Shown: positions 1 to 6,411 of the stretch, one piece after another | Position numbering within the stretch: position 1 is the first letter of the stretch | Layout: each line of letters starts with the position of its first letter | Source: Gammaproteobacteria bacterium | Lineage (GTDB): Bacteria; Pseudomonadota; Gammaproteobacteria; Pseudomonadales; UBA7434 | Length of the DNA: 14,920 nucleotides | Direction of reading: 5' to 3' | NCBI GenBank assembly: GCA_024280785.1 | Contig: JAJRPK010000059.1 | Coordinates: forward strand, 1 to 14,920 | Program-made: the position numbers and the translations under genes | The notes under the pieces: generated by a model | The model's database searches: none | What the model was told of the DNA's origin: nothing | Seen by the model: the letters and a program-made list of their open reading frames with translations, nothing else

Positions 1-733
1 AGTAGAAGTTGATATGGCCAATGAGTTTTTCTATTTCGTCGCTGTCAATCCCAAGGGGGCGGTCTTCAACCAGACGAGGGTCGTGAAAGCCATTGCTGGT
101 TGCCAGTTGTATAAAATCGTTCCAATAAAGGGCGCCGCTTAAACATTCGCCATACAATAGAGAGTTGTCGGCTAACACTTTGGGTATGCGTCTGTCGGCG
201 TATACATCTGAAAAGTACATTTCACCGCCAGGTTTTAACAGTCGATAGGCTTGCTGTAAAACGGCATTTTTGTCAGTCGATAAATTAATGACGCAATTGG
301 AAATAATTAAATCGAAACTATTATCGGCAAAGCCTAGCTCGTCGAGCTTTTCAATATAACCTTTACGAAATTCTACATTGGGCTTTGAGTAGCTGAATTT
401 CTCTGTATGGTAGTCAATATATTGGTTGGCGACAGCGAGTTGTTCATCGGTCATATCAACACCAACTACATAGCCATCGGCGCCGACCATGGCTGATAGC
501 GCGTAAACATCACGGCCTGATCCGCTGCCTAAATCGAGAATACGAAGGCCCTTAAGGGATTCGGGTGCGACTAGGCCGCAGCCGTAATAGCGCATCATGA
601 CTTCGTCGTGAATTTGCGCCAAAATAGTTTTGATATGAGTGGGTGGTTCTTCTAGCGTGCAGCAGGCATCGGTCTGCAGATCACTCGAGCCATTGAGGAT
701 TTTGCCGTAATAGTCTTTAACCTCGTTTAACAT
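1..733 (-). CDS. arsM: Arsenite (As(III)) S-adenosylmethionine methyltransferase, C-terminus cut by window edge
   Basis: The gene starts at ATG 733 and stays open to the left edge, giving about 244 residues; the C-terminal part lies outside. The SAM-binding Rossmann motif I is LDLGSGSGRD (about 66-75), followed by the acidic GVDMTDEQ (91-98). ArsM enzymes carry four conserved cysteines, and here I see C24/C25 (DACCT), C52 (RYYGCGLV), C147 (SNCVINLS) and C197 (GECLSGAL). The 50-residue spacing of the last two matches the catalytic pair known in algal ArsM. The family transfers methyl groups from SAM to trivalent arsenic in the cytosol, giving mono-, di- and trimethylated species, of which the end product is volatile. 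No arsR, arsC or efflux gene is visible beside it; the left side is unseen. The next gene is divergent. The ribosome-binding site is weak (AGAGA). Confidence 0.9.
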   Translation of the reverse strand, partial: MLNEVKDYYGKILNGSSDLQTDACCTLEEPPTHIKTILAQIHDEVMMRYYGCGLVAPESLKGLRILDLGSGSGRDVYALSAMVGADGYVVGVDMTDEQLAVANQYIDYHTEKFSYSKPNVEFRKGYIEKLDELGFADNSFDLIISNCVINLSTDKNAVLQQAYRLLKPGGEMYFSDVYADRRIPKVLADNSLLYGECLSGALYWNDFIQLATSNGFHDPRLVEDRPLGIDSDEIEKLIGHINFY

Positions 734-909
734 GTCGTTATTCTCTATACGTAATGTGTGAGTGTGGATGGGAAACTATCAGCGTGCAGGACGTTTATTA
801 CAAGCTGACACTGAGAGCGGCCTTATTCCAAAAGGTCATTTTTGTATCGGCCAAAAACTGTACGCGAAAAACCAGCAATTTGAAAGTCTGATGCCGGTTT
901 AGTTCAATA

Positions 910-935
910 TGTGGAGCTTATGTGTGGAGCTTATG
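910..935. repeat. Exact tandem duplication, 13-bp unit, two copies
   Basis: TGTGGAGCTTATG occurs twice back to back (910-922 and 923-935), ending 23 bases before the start codon of the TIGR02444-family gene. It would lie in that gene's leader. It looks like a replication-slippage duplication. No function can be read from it. Confidence 0.95.
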
Positions 936-958
936 ATTTTTTATAACGAAGAAACCTC

Positions 959-1564
959 ATGACTGATCTGTGGACGTTTGCCGTTCAACTGTACCAGCAC
1001 GATTCGGTTAAGCAAAACTGTCTGGCATTACAGGATAGCGCTGGTGTTGATGTCTGCTTATTGCTGGCGGTTGTTTGGCTGGGTCGTTGTGAATTTACTC
1101 TTCCCGAAGATGATCTGGACGTGCTGATTACCGCCATCAATGGTTGGCAGCAGCAAGTGACTGTTCCACTGCGCAGTATTCGGCGTGAAGCTTTAGCGCC
1201 TGAAGCTCTTTTAATAGAAGCAGGAATTGGGGAGGCAATGAGGGCATTAGGCGACAAGGTTCAACAGGCAGAACTATCGGCGGAGAGAGTGGCGTTAGGG
1301 CGTTTGTCGAGCTTAGCGAAAGAATCCAGGTGGATAAATGCGGCACTAATTAATGGGTCTGTTGACAGCTTGGATGTTAGCGGAGTTGGATCCTCAACGG
1401 CGGCGAGCGTATGGGTAGATAGTTTTTCGGATATCGAGGGCTCGGTCAAAGCCAATGTCGAGTGTTATCTTAGACGCTTTCAGGCATTGTCAGATCTTGC
1501 TATTGAGAAAGCGGCGAGAGTGTTTGTTGACGCAGTGTTCTCTTCCGCCGTAGAAACCTTTTAG
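959..1564 (+). CDS. TIGR02444 family (DUF2390) protein of unknown function
   Basis: A 201-residue cytoplasmic-looking, mostly helical protein without signal peptide or membrane segment. The N-terminal half has the family's signature layout: MTDLWTFAVQLYQ (1-13), then C-LALQD-GVDVCLLLAVVWLG (about 21-42), then LPEDDLDVLITAINGWQQQVTVPLRSIRREA (about 48-78). The C-terminal 80 residues are poorly conserved by eye. The family has no established function. From memory, homologues in pseudomonads lie near algQ/rsd, an FKBP isomerase and an Uup-like ABC ATPase, and rsd and the FKBP gene lie nearby here too. ATG 959 was chosen because the conserved block begins at residue 2; the ribosome-binding site is poor (GAAG upstream). 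It is divergent from arsM, so the 225-base gap must hold promoters for both. Confidence 0.85.
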   Translation: MTDLWTFAVQLYQHDSVKQNCLALQDSAGVDVCLLLAVVWLGRCEFTLPEDDLDVLITAINGWQQQVTVPLRSIRREALAPEALLIEAGIGEAMRALGDKVQQAELSAERVALGRLSSLAKESRWINAALINGSVDSLDVSGVGSSTAASVWVDSFSDIEGSVKANVECYLRRFQALSDLAIEKAARVFVDAVFSSAVETF

Positions 1565-1586
1565 CTACATCGGCCGACATAGCTAA
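1561..1586. repeat. Interrupted palindrome over the stop codon of the TIGR02444-family gene
   Basis: Arms TTAGCTA (1561-1567) and TAGCTAA (1580-1586) flank a CGGCCG core (1571-1576) with mismatched CAT/ACA between. The gene's TAG stop lies in the left arm. It could fold into a hairpin at the mRNA 3' end, but no T-run follows, so it is not a classical intrinsic terminator. Confidence 0.6.
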
Positions 1587-1599
1587 AATGGCTTAGGGG

Positions 1600-1627
1600 C
1601 AAGTAACAAGTAACAAGGGACAAGTGA
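1600..1627. repeat. CAAGTAA-type short direct repeats
   Basis: A run of related heptamers (CAAGTAA, CAAGTAA, CAAGGGA, CAAGTGA) lies in the gap between the TIGR02444-family gene and the DUF4124 gene. The pattern is low-complexity and tandem; I see no binding-site logic beyond that. Confidence 0.8.
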
Positions 1628-1767
1628 ATTTATCCACCTATATAGTCGTCTATATACCCAGAGTGGGGCTAAGCTTTAGTGAGTCAAATAAGTTTAACTG
1701 ATAGCGGTCGCCCAAGCGGGTAAGCTATTAACCGCTATAAAGCCAGGTTTCAACGGAGGAATGATCA

Positions 1768-2352
1768 ATGAAAATACTCGGATTCAAGTTATTATTATTT
1801 TTCCTGATCTTCGCTGTAATCGCACCGATGCTGATGCGAGGCCCTGATGGTGAGCCCATAATGACGTTGGATGACTGGATTCCTCATGATCTGATTGCGT
1901 TAGTAGTCGGAGCATCGAGTTCTGTTTCAGACACAGTTGTTTCTACTGGAGCTGAGTTAGGGGTTGAAGGGTTGGTGGGAACGGTTGGAGCGGGCGTAGA
2001 GATCTATACATGGACTGATGAAAGCGGGGTATTGCATTATAGTGATACTCCTATTCAGGGGGCAGCACCAATGCTTGTACCGCAGGATGGTTTGGAAATT
2101 CCGGCTGAGCGTTTTGTACGAAGTGGCTTGGCACCAGTCAAACCGGCATCGCGTAGCGGCAATAAAGGCCGTTCCATTCTGCTAGACGAGGCTCCATTTC
2201 CAGAAGCGAGTAATGGCTCATCTTCGGCAAGTCTGGGCGATGTTGAAGCAATGGCTCGTGGAGATTTCTCTAATGCGGCCGAGGTTATGCAAAATTTGCC
2301 CGAGTTACTGGAGCAATTAAAAGTTGCTAGAGGCCAGGTGCGGGCAGAATAA
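1768..2352 (+). CDS. DUF4124 domain-containing envelope protein
   Basis: A 194-residue protein with a hydrophobic N-terminus (about 5-22) that acts as a signal anchor or uncleaved signal; there is no clear signal-peptidase site before the charged MRGPDGEP. The DUF4124 core sits at about 77-97: VEIYTWTDESGVLHYSDTP. This short beta motif is common in proteobacterial periplasmic proteins and has no assigned activity. The rest is low-complexity and rich in Gly, Ser and Ala. A good ribosome-binding site (GGAGGA, 1756-1761) precedes ATG 1768. The FKBP gene follows 167 bases later on the same strand. A periplasmic face is inferred from the N-terminus and the domain's usual location. Function unknown. 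Confidence 0.8.
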   Translation: MKILGFKLLLFFLIFAVIAPMLMRGPDGEPIMTLDDWIPHDLIALVVGASSSVSDTVVSTGAELGVEGLVGTVGAGVEIYTWTDESGVLHYSDTPIQGAAPMLVPQDGLEIPAERFVRSGLAPVKPASRSGNKGRSILLDEAPFPEASNGSSSASLGDVEAMARGDFSNAAEVMQNLPELLEQLKVARGQVRAE

Positions 2353-2376
2353 ACGGCACCACTTTATTTATTATCA

Positions 2377-2412
2377 ATAAACTGATACTTTACCTATAAA
2401 ATATCAGTTTAT
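2377..2412. promoter_or_regulatory. Perfect 11-bp inverted repeat bracketing a possible -10 element
   Basis: ATAAACTGATA (2377-2387) and TATCAGTTTAT (2402-2412) are exact reverse complements separated by 14 bases. The loop holds TATAAA (2395-2400), with TTATCA (2371-2376) 18 bases upstream, a passable sigma-70 pair. The dyad would straddle the -10 of a promoter for the FKBP gene, as operators do. Alternatively it is an AT-rich hairpin ending the DUF4124 transcript; there is no T-run, so the operator reading is slightly favoured. Confidence 0.5.
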
Positions 2413-2519
2413 AGCGATGAATGCCTCACTTCAATCTTGTTTACCGCTCGACAACCGGCGGCACAAACGATAATCTTGGCGGTTTTCTCCGCTGGCTCAC
2501 GATTAAATAGGAAAGATTA

Positions 2520-3260
2520 ATGAATAAGTTAAAGATAGGCATAGCAATAGCTGCCGTAACAACCATTTTGGTCGGCTGTAACCAGCAATCTGATGGATTA
2601 CAGCGTGCTTCCGGGGTTCCAGAGTCGGAGGCCCAGAAGGAGAGCTATTCGTTAGGCCAGAACATGGGTGGCAGCTTAAAGAGCGCAAAAATAGAAATTG
2701 ATTCCAGCTATTTTAATGCGGGCTTTTATGACGCAATGGATGGCGAACAGAAAATGACCGAAACCGATATGCAGGCGGTTTTAATGGCGTTGCAACAAAA
2801 AATGCAACAAGTCGCTATAGAGGAACAGCAGGGAGTACTGGCTGAACGGCTAGTTAAGGCAGAAGAATTTCTTGCTAGCAATGCAGAGCTAGAAGGGGTC
2901 ACTACAACAGAAAGTGGCTTGCAGTATAAAGTAATCAATGAGGGAGGCGGCGCGGTTCCTGTGGCTAGCGATACCGTTATCGTTCACTACGAGGGACGAT
3001 TAGTGGATGGCAATATCTTTGATAGTTCTTATGAACGCGATAATCCCGCTACCTTTCCGGTGCAGGGTGTTATTGCTGGCTGGACTGAGGCGCTACAGTT
3101 AATGTCGGTCGGCTCCAAGTGGCAATTGGTAATACCACCTGGCTTGGCTTATGGTGAAAGTGGTGCCGGCAACTTAATAGGGCCTAATTCAGCGCTCGTA
3201 TTTGACGTTGAGCTGATCGGTATTCAAGGCCAAGAGTCCGAGCCAGAAACGGAAGACTAA
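2520..3260 (+). CDS. FKBP-type peptidyl-prolyl cis-trans isomerase, Mip/FkpA-like lipoprotein
   Basis: A 246-residue protein with a lipoprotein signal ending in the lipobox LVGC (Cys20). The +2 residue is Asn, so outer-membrane sorting is expected. Residues about 38-120 form the FKBP_N dimerisation region (ESYSLGQNMGGSL, then a long helix to about 118). Residues about 130-237 are the FKBP catalytic domain: HYEGRL (156-161), FDSS (167-170), GVIAGW (183-188), IPPGLAYGE (205-213) and ALVFDVELI (225-233). The aromatic pocket residues Y157, F167, D168, W188, Y211 and F228 are all present, so it should be active. It folds proline-containing envelope proteins. The acidic tail ends in ETED. ATG 2520 follows TAGGAAAG. 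A strong terminator ends the transcript 105 bases downstream. From memory, pseudomonads also have an FKBP gene beside algQ. Confidence 0.93.
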   Translation: MNKLKIGIAIAAVTTILVGCNQQSDGLQRASGVPESEAQKESYSLGQNMGGSLKSAKIEIDSSYFNAGFYDAMDGEQKMTETDMQAVLMALQQKMQQVAIEEQQGVLAERLVKAEEFLASNAELEGVTTTESGLQYKVINEGGGAVPVASDTVIVHYEGRLVDGNIFDSSYERDNPATFPVQGVIAGWTEALQLMSVGSKWQLVIPPGLAYGESGAGNLIGPNSALVFDVELIGIQGQESEPETED

Positions 3261-3364
3261 GTCGAAGTCAGTTTCCGCTCGTCAGTTTCAGTAAGTTGCT
3301 TGGCAATAGTAGTTACCGGCCACTAACGAGTTTAGAGCTAATTAATGACGAAGAGCGCATTCCG

Positions 3365-3410
3365 GCCCTTTCATCTTAAGTTTGATTCCTTAAGATGAAA
3401 GGGCTTTTTT
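3365..3410 (+). terminator. Intrinsic terminator after the FKBP gene
   Basis: A perfect 16-bp stem (3365-3380 with 3389-3404), an 8-base loop (TTTGATTC) and six T's (3405-3410). It lies between convergent genes. The opposite strand could fold the same stem but has no T-run after it, so it terminates best in the plus direction. Confidence 0.95.
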
Positions 3411-3433
3411 ACGGCTAACTTTTTTGAGCAAAA

Positions 3434-4441
3434 TTACTCCAATGTATGTGAAAAGCCGTCTGAGGTAATCGCGTAGTATTTTCCGTTATTGCCAAAAGCG
3501 AGTGCAAGCACTGCGGCGCTAGTGGGAGCGACGGGGTTACGCTTGGGCATTTTCCATTTTTTGATTTCAGTTAACGTATCCAGTTGCCACAATTGAACAA
3601 TTCTACTGGATGTGCCTGTGAGCAGGTAACGTGAATCTGCAGAAAATACCGCGGCAGTGAACACCAACCCTCTCCGGGCTGCCGTTGCAGTGAGGGGAAT
3701 GGTCCCCTTTGACTGCCCAGTTGCCGTATCCCAAATTGCTGCCTTATCGTATTTTGCCATCGTGAATGCAAGTGTTCCGTCGGGCGATAATTTCACCAAC
3801 TGGACTTCATCGTTATGTTCCCATTTTTGCAAAGGCGTGGCATTTTGCAGGTCCCACAAGATGGCTGAATAATCTTCTGAGCCCGTCAGTACGATACCTT
3901 TTTCGCTATGAATATCGACGGATGTAACTCGGCCATTGTGATAAAAAACTTGTTTGACACCCCCGTTTCTAACGTCAAAAAGTGCTGCGCTATGATCACT
4001 TAGCCCTAGCAGGGCTAAGTTGCCTTGAGGTAATAGACTGATATCCAGTATTTCACTCGGAGCCGTCCAGTAGCTTAGGCCTTCGCCTGTCTTGGCATTC
4101 CATAGCACCATGGTTTGCGGTGAAGCAGTGATGGCATAATCGAGCTCCACTGAGAAGTCAGCCGCAATTATGTGGGAGAACTCACCTTTTTTGTGGTTCC
4201 AGTTAAATAGCCTCTCGTTGTTTATTACTTGCCATAAGCTACCGCCGTGATTGATCGAGCCTATTATCCCCATTTGAGCGCCAGGGCTTAGTTCGGCGGC
4301 GTATAAACCCTGAACGGCATATTCAACACTTACTGTAGGGGCCGTGCCGCCACAGGAAGTTAGAAGAAAAATTAACAGAGCGGTTAGCACTCTGGGTACT
4401 GGGGTGTTGTAAGTCGTAAGAGGATGAATAGGAAAAACCAT
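3434..4441 (-). CDS. WD40-repeat (beta-propeller) lipoprotein
   Basis: Starting at ATG 4441 gives 335 residues. The frame stays open upstream to a TTG at 4516, but ATG 4441 directly precedes a lipoprotein signal: hydrophobic VLTALLIFLL, then the lipobox LTSC (Cys30) followed by GG. The mature part shows seven WD40-like blades, the clearest ending in MVLWNAKTG, AALFDVRNG, AILWDLQNA, AAIWDTATG and VQLWQLDTL, with GH-like turns reduced (SPDG, SADS, GNNG). A seven-blade count fits one closed propeller. Such proteins are scaffolds; no enzyme motif is visible and no partner is evident. Membrane attachment in the periplasm is inferred from the lipobox. It is convergent with the FKBP gene and in the same direction as rsd, but more than 390 bases apart, so it is probably its own transcript. 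Confidence 0.85.
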   Translation of the reverse strand: MVFPIHPLTTYNTPVPRVLTALLIFLLTSCGGTAPTVSVEYAVQGLYAAELSPGAQMGIIGSINHGGSLWQVINNERLFNWNHKKGEFSHIIAADFSVELDYAITASPQTMVLWNAKTGEGLSYWTAPSEILDISLLPQGNLALLGLSDHSAALFDVRNGGVKQVFYHNGRVTSVDIHSEKGIVLTGSEDYSAILWDLQNATPLQKWEHNDEVQLVKLSPDGTLAFTMAKYDKAAIWDTATGQSKGTIPLTATAARRGLVFTAAVFSADSRYLLTGTSSRIVQLWQLDTLTEIKKWKMPKRNPVAPTSAAVLALAFGNNGKYYAITSDGFSHTLE

Positions 4442-4839
4442 ATAGCGGGTACTCACATAATGGGTACAAATATCATTCAGGTTCTTAAACGTAAAAAACC
4501 CTAGGAGTTGACGCAAGGTAGCGCATATTTACAGGAGTTGCCAGAGTGTTTCTGCGGCGGCGTGTAAGAATAGGGTCAAGACAGCTGTAAAGAAGAAGCT
4601 GTTAGAGAAAAGAAGTAGCGCCGACACCTGAGGAGGGATGGAAACCGGCACTATTTCAAAAAATAGAAAACAACTGTGAATTCGAGCACCCAAGAGGCTG
4701 TGGGCCGCTATCGATGATCAATAGAGTAGGCAGATCGTTCCAGGCTATATTAAACATTAAACGCACGACGGCTATTAACTGTCGTGCGCCATTTTTTTCA
4801 AACTCTTCGTGCCCGTCTTTGATTAAGCACTAATATTGA
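4442..4839. other. Intergenic region between the WD40 gene and rsd (398 bases)
   Basis: No convincing gene on either strand. It should hold the minus-strand promoter of the WD40 gene; I could not pick a good -35/-10 pair. AGGAGTTG occurs twice (4503-4510, 4533-4540). AGGAGG (4631-4636) lies almost directly before ATG 4638, but that frame encodes only 13 residues with a 1-base spacing, so I do not call it. The right end carries the hairpin at 4762-4798. A small RNA on the plus strand is possible (see findings). Confidence 0.6.
4762..4798 (+). terminator. Intrinsic terminator hairpin, possibly bidirectional
   Basis: CGCACGAC (4762-4769) pairs with GTCGTGCG (4781-4788), extendable by a G-T and a G-C pair. 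On the plus strand CCA and seven T's (4792-4798) follow. On the minus strand TTTAATGTTTAA follows, and the hairpin lies about 50 bases after the rsd stop, so it probably ends rsd. The better T-run faces the plus strand, where no gene is recognised upstream. Confidence 0.8.
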
Positions 4840-4850
4840 TTAAGCACTAA
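4819..4850. repeat. Tandem duplication over the 3' end of rsd, 17-bp period
   Basis: TTGATTAAGCACTAA occurs at 4819-4833 and 4836-4850. The second copy contains the last codons and TAA stop of rsd (read on the minus strand); the first is a downstream duplicate. The protein is unchanged because the original stop is kept. Confidence 0.95.
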
Positions 4851-5328
4851 CAATCAGGTCGCGGTGCGCATAATGCAGGTTTTCAATTAGCTGGTCTTCC
4901 AAGTCAAATCGCGAAACTAAAGTTTCACCCAAGCCGGATAATTCACGCGCTAAATTTGAAGATGGAGAGTCGCCGTTGAGCAGGGCATCGAAACGGTCGT
5001 TAAAGGCTAAGACCAACTCAGTAGTTTTGCTGATTTGAGGGTAGATGCAACGAGCGACTTCCATGCCACTGCCATCATTAAATTCTTCGGCCTCCTGAAT
5101 TAGGTGATCGTATACTTCAAAGTGGCCAGCTGAGATATAGTCAACCATTAGCTCACAAAAGTGGCGCAAGCCTTCTTCTGTGTCTAGTGCAAGTGCTGAG
5201 GTCGAATCGTGAACTCCGCTAACCGTGCAAAACTCAACGATGAGTTCTTGCCGTTGCTGCAACCATCCGTCCAATATTTTACTGACACCACCCCAACGCT
5301 CTTTTACCGATTTACAGTTCTCTAACAT
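4840..5328 (-). CDS. rsd: Rsd/AlgQ family anti-sigma-70 regulator
   Basis: A 162-residue helical protein. It opens with the family signature MLENCKSVKERWGGVSKILD (1-20), then WLQQRQELIVEFC. It continues through the FCELMVDYISAGHFEVYDHL segment (about 85-104), a region linked to sigma binding, to the C-terminal FDLEDQLIENLHYAHR. Length and layout match Rsd of Escherichia coli and AlgQ of Pseudomonas. Rsd binds region 4 of sigma-70 in the cytosol and reduces its use as cells leave fast growth; AlgQ is linked to alginate and virulence control. ATG 5328 was preferred to GTG 5331 because AGGA (5337-5340) then sits 8 bases away and the family starts MLE. A matching promoter lies at 5396-5424. Confidence 0.92.
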   Translation of the reverse strand: MLENCKSVKERWGGVSKILDGWLQQRQELIVEFCTVSGVHDSTSALALDTEEGLRHFCELMVDYISAGHFEVYDHLIQEAEEFNDGSGMEVARCIYPQISKTTELVLAFNDRFDALLNGDSPSSNLARELSGLGETLVSRFDLEDQLIENLHYAHRDLIVSA

Positions 5329-5360
5329 CACATGTTTCCTATTTGTTTATTCCTATGGGT

Positions 5361-5374
5361 CCAGTTGATACTGG
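5361..5374 (-). other. Small hairpin in the rsd leader
   Basis: CCAGT (5361-5365) and ACTGG (5370-5374) form a 5-bp stem with a 4-base loop. It lies between the predicted rsd promoter and the ribosome-binding site. Short, and may be incidental. Confidence 0.4.
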
Positions 5375-5395
5375 CTTCATTTTTAATAATTAGTT

Positions 5396-5424
5396 GTTGT
5401 AATAAAACAGTGGTTTACCGTCAA
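5396..5424 (-). promoter_or_regulatory. Predicted sigma-70 promoter of rsd
   Basis: Read on the minus strand: -35 TTGACG (5424-5419), 17-base spacer, -10 TACAAC (5401-5396). The -35 matches consensus at 5 of 6 positions and the -10 at 4 of 6. The leader would be about 60 bases. If right, rsd is itself under sigma-70, consistent with feedback on the factor it inhibits. Confidence 0.55.
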
Positions 5425-5562
5425 TGGGTAATGACTCGCGCACGTTAGGACCAATGTTAATTTAATTGGCAGTTGTGGCGAGCCGTTACGGTTTTATTTC
5501 ATCTTCTTTTCAGGCATCGCTACCCATATTTAATGTGAGAAGATAAATCGTAAACACTGTTA

Positions 5563-5600
5563 ATCAGCTTAGGAAAGGAATGCATCTTTCTCAAGCTGAT
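5563..5600. repeat. Imperfect hairpin-forming inverted repeat
   Basis: ATCAGCTT (5563-5570) pairs exactly with AAGCTGAT (5593-5600). After one A-C mismatch and a G-T pair, GAAAG (5573-5577) pairs with CTTTC (5586-5590), leaving an 8-base loop. No T-run follows on either strand. It lies between the rsd and FliL-like promoters, outside both predicted transcripts. Confidence 0.75.
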
Positions 5601-5649
5601 AGTTCACCAACAATTAACAAAAATTTTAACAATCCCACATAACCTATTG

Positions 5650-5684
5650 TTTTAAATAAATAACTTATGATTTTAAATAAATAA
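5650..5684. repeat. AT-rich direct repeat, 21-bp period
   Basis: TTTTAAATAAATAA occurs at 5650-5663 and 5671-5684. The 21-base spacing equals two helical turns, so both copies face the same side of the helix, as expected for curved DNA or cooperative protein binding. Confidence 0.85.
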
Positions 5685-5879
5685 AATTACTATAGAGCAA
5701 TTTGAGATTATTGAGTCCCATACGCCTTTATAAAAGTGAGTACTTACTAACATAGCGAGAACGCGGTTTCTTGATTGATTTGGAGTGAGTATCGGTCTTA
5801 GATGCCATTATCCATTCGTACTACTGGATTGCTTCTAGTCAGTTAATCGCTGTTTACATAAGAGTGACAGTACGGTGGC

Positions 5880-5907
5880 TTAACACACTGATGAACTTTA
5901 CTATACT
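5880..5907 (+). promoter_or_regulatory. Predicted sigma-70 promoter of the FliL-like gene
   Basis: -35 TTAACA (5880-5885), 16-base spacer, -10 TATACT (5902-5907); both hexamers match consensus at 5 of 6. Transcription would begin near 5914. This rules against the upstream TTG at 5910 as start codon and supports GTG 5979. Confidence 0.65.
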
Positions 5908-5978
5908 GATTGGGAATAGCCGTTCTTTTGTATCCGTTGGTTCAAACGAGTTTTAATTCAAAAAGGAGTATCGAGTTA

Positions 5979-6401
5979 GTGACAATCAAACCTTTTGCGT
6001 TATTGATGTCTTTATTTGCTGTTTTTATCTTGGCGCCATCCGTCGTTTTTGCCGAAGATGATGAGGATGCGGGATCACCGGTCTCTACGTACGTGGCTAT
6101 CGAAACTCCCTTCGTGAGTAATTACGGCGAGCCGGGCCGGCTTCGTTATATGAAGGTAGAGGTATCTTTGCGGGTCGCAGGCGCCGAAGGTGAGGTCGCA
6201 GTCAGACACCATATGCCGTATATAAAAGATGTCTTGCTCGGTTTATTTGCTATTCAGACCAATGACACAATTAATACCGCCCAGGGTAAAGAAGCATTGA
6301 GGGTTAAAGCCTTCGAAAGCATCAATGCTCTCATGGTAAAAGAAGACGATGTTAGCTATTTAGAAGATATTTTATTTACTAGTTTTATCGTTCAACGCTA
6401 A
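5979..6401 (+). CDS. Secreted FliL-family protein
   Basis: Starting at GTG 5979 gives 140 residues, with AGGAG (5964-5968) 10 bases upstream. The frame extends upstream to TTG 5910, but that would lie before the predicted transcription start. Residues 1-25 form a cleavable signal peptide ending VVFA, with cleavage before EDDED. The rest resembles the periplasmic domain of the flagellar stator-associated protein FliL: STYVAIETPFVSNYG, then RYMKVEVSLRVAG, then the central helix (HHMPYIKDVLLGLFA), the helical AQGKEALRVKAFESIN, and a closing VSYLEDILFTSFIVQ. Classical FliL keeps its N-terminal helix as a membrane anchor; this one seems to be released. No flagellar gene is visible nearby, so a role outside the motor is possible. 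It is convergent with acpH, the stop codons lying 10 bases apart. Confidence 0.8.
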   Translation: MTIKPFALLMSLFAVFILAPSVVFAEDDEDAGSPVSTYVAIETPFVSNYGEPGRLRYMKVEVSLRVAGAEGEVAVRHHMPYIKDVLLGLFAIQTNDTINTAQGKEALRVKAFESINALMVKEDDVSYLEDILFTSFIVQR

Positions 6402-6411
6402 GTTCGGTAGA

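Larger units (their letters stand above)
5425..5879. other. AT-rich intergenic region upstream of rsd and the FliL-like gene
   Basis: No gene is supported in this stretch between two divergent promoters. It holds a long imperfect hairpin (5563-5600) and an AT-rich block (about 5600-5700) with a 21-bp-period repeat. The A/T tracts suggest curved DNA or a nucleoid-protein target, but nothing specific can be named. Confidence 0.6.

Noticed and set aside
4442..4516. Upstream extension of the WD40 frame to TTG 4516
   Set aside because: TTG start without a ribosome-binding site; ATG 4441 directly precedes the lipoprotein signal.
4638..4679. 13-codon frame behind AGGAGG in the WD40-rsd gap
   Set aside because: Spacing of one base is too short for initiation and the peptide has no recognisable feature.
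5910..5978. Upstream extension of the FliL-like frame to TTG 5910
   Set aside because: TTG 5910 lies three bases after a good -10 element, before the expected transcript start, and the signal peptide begins at GTG 5979.
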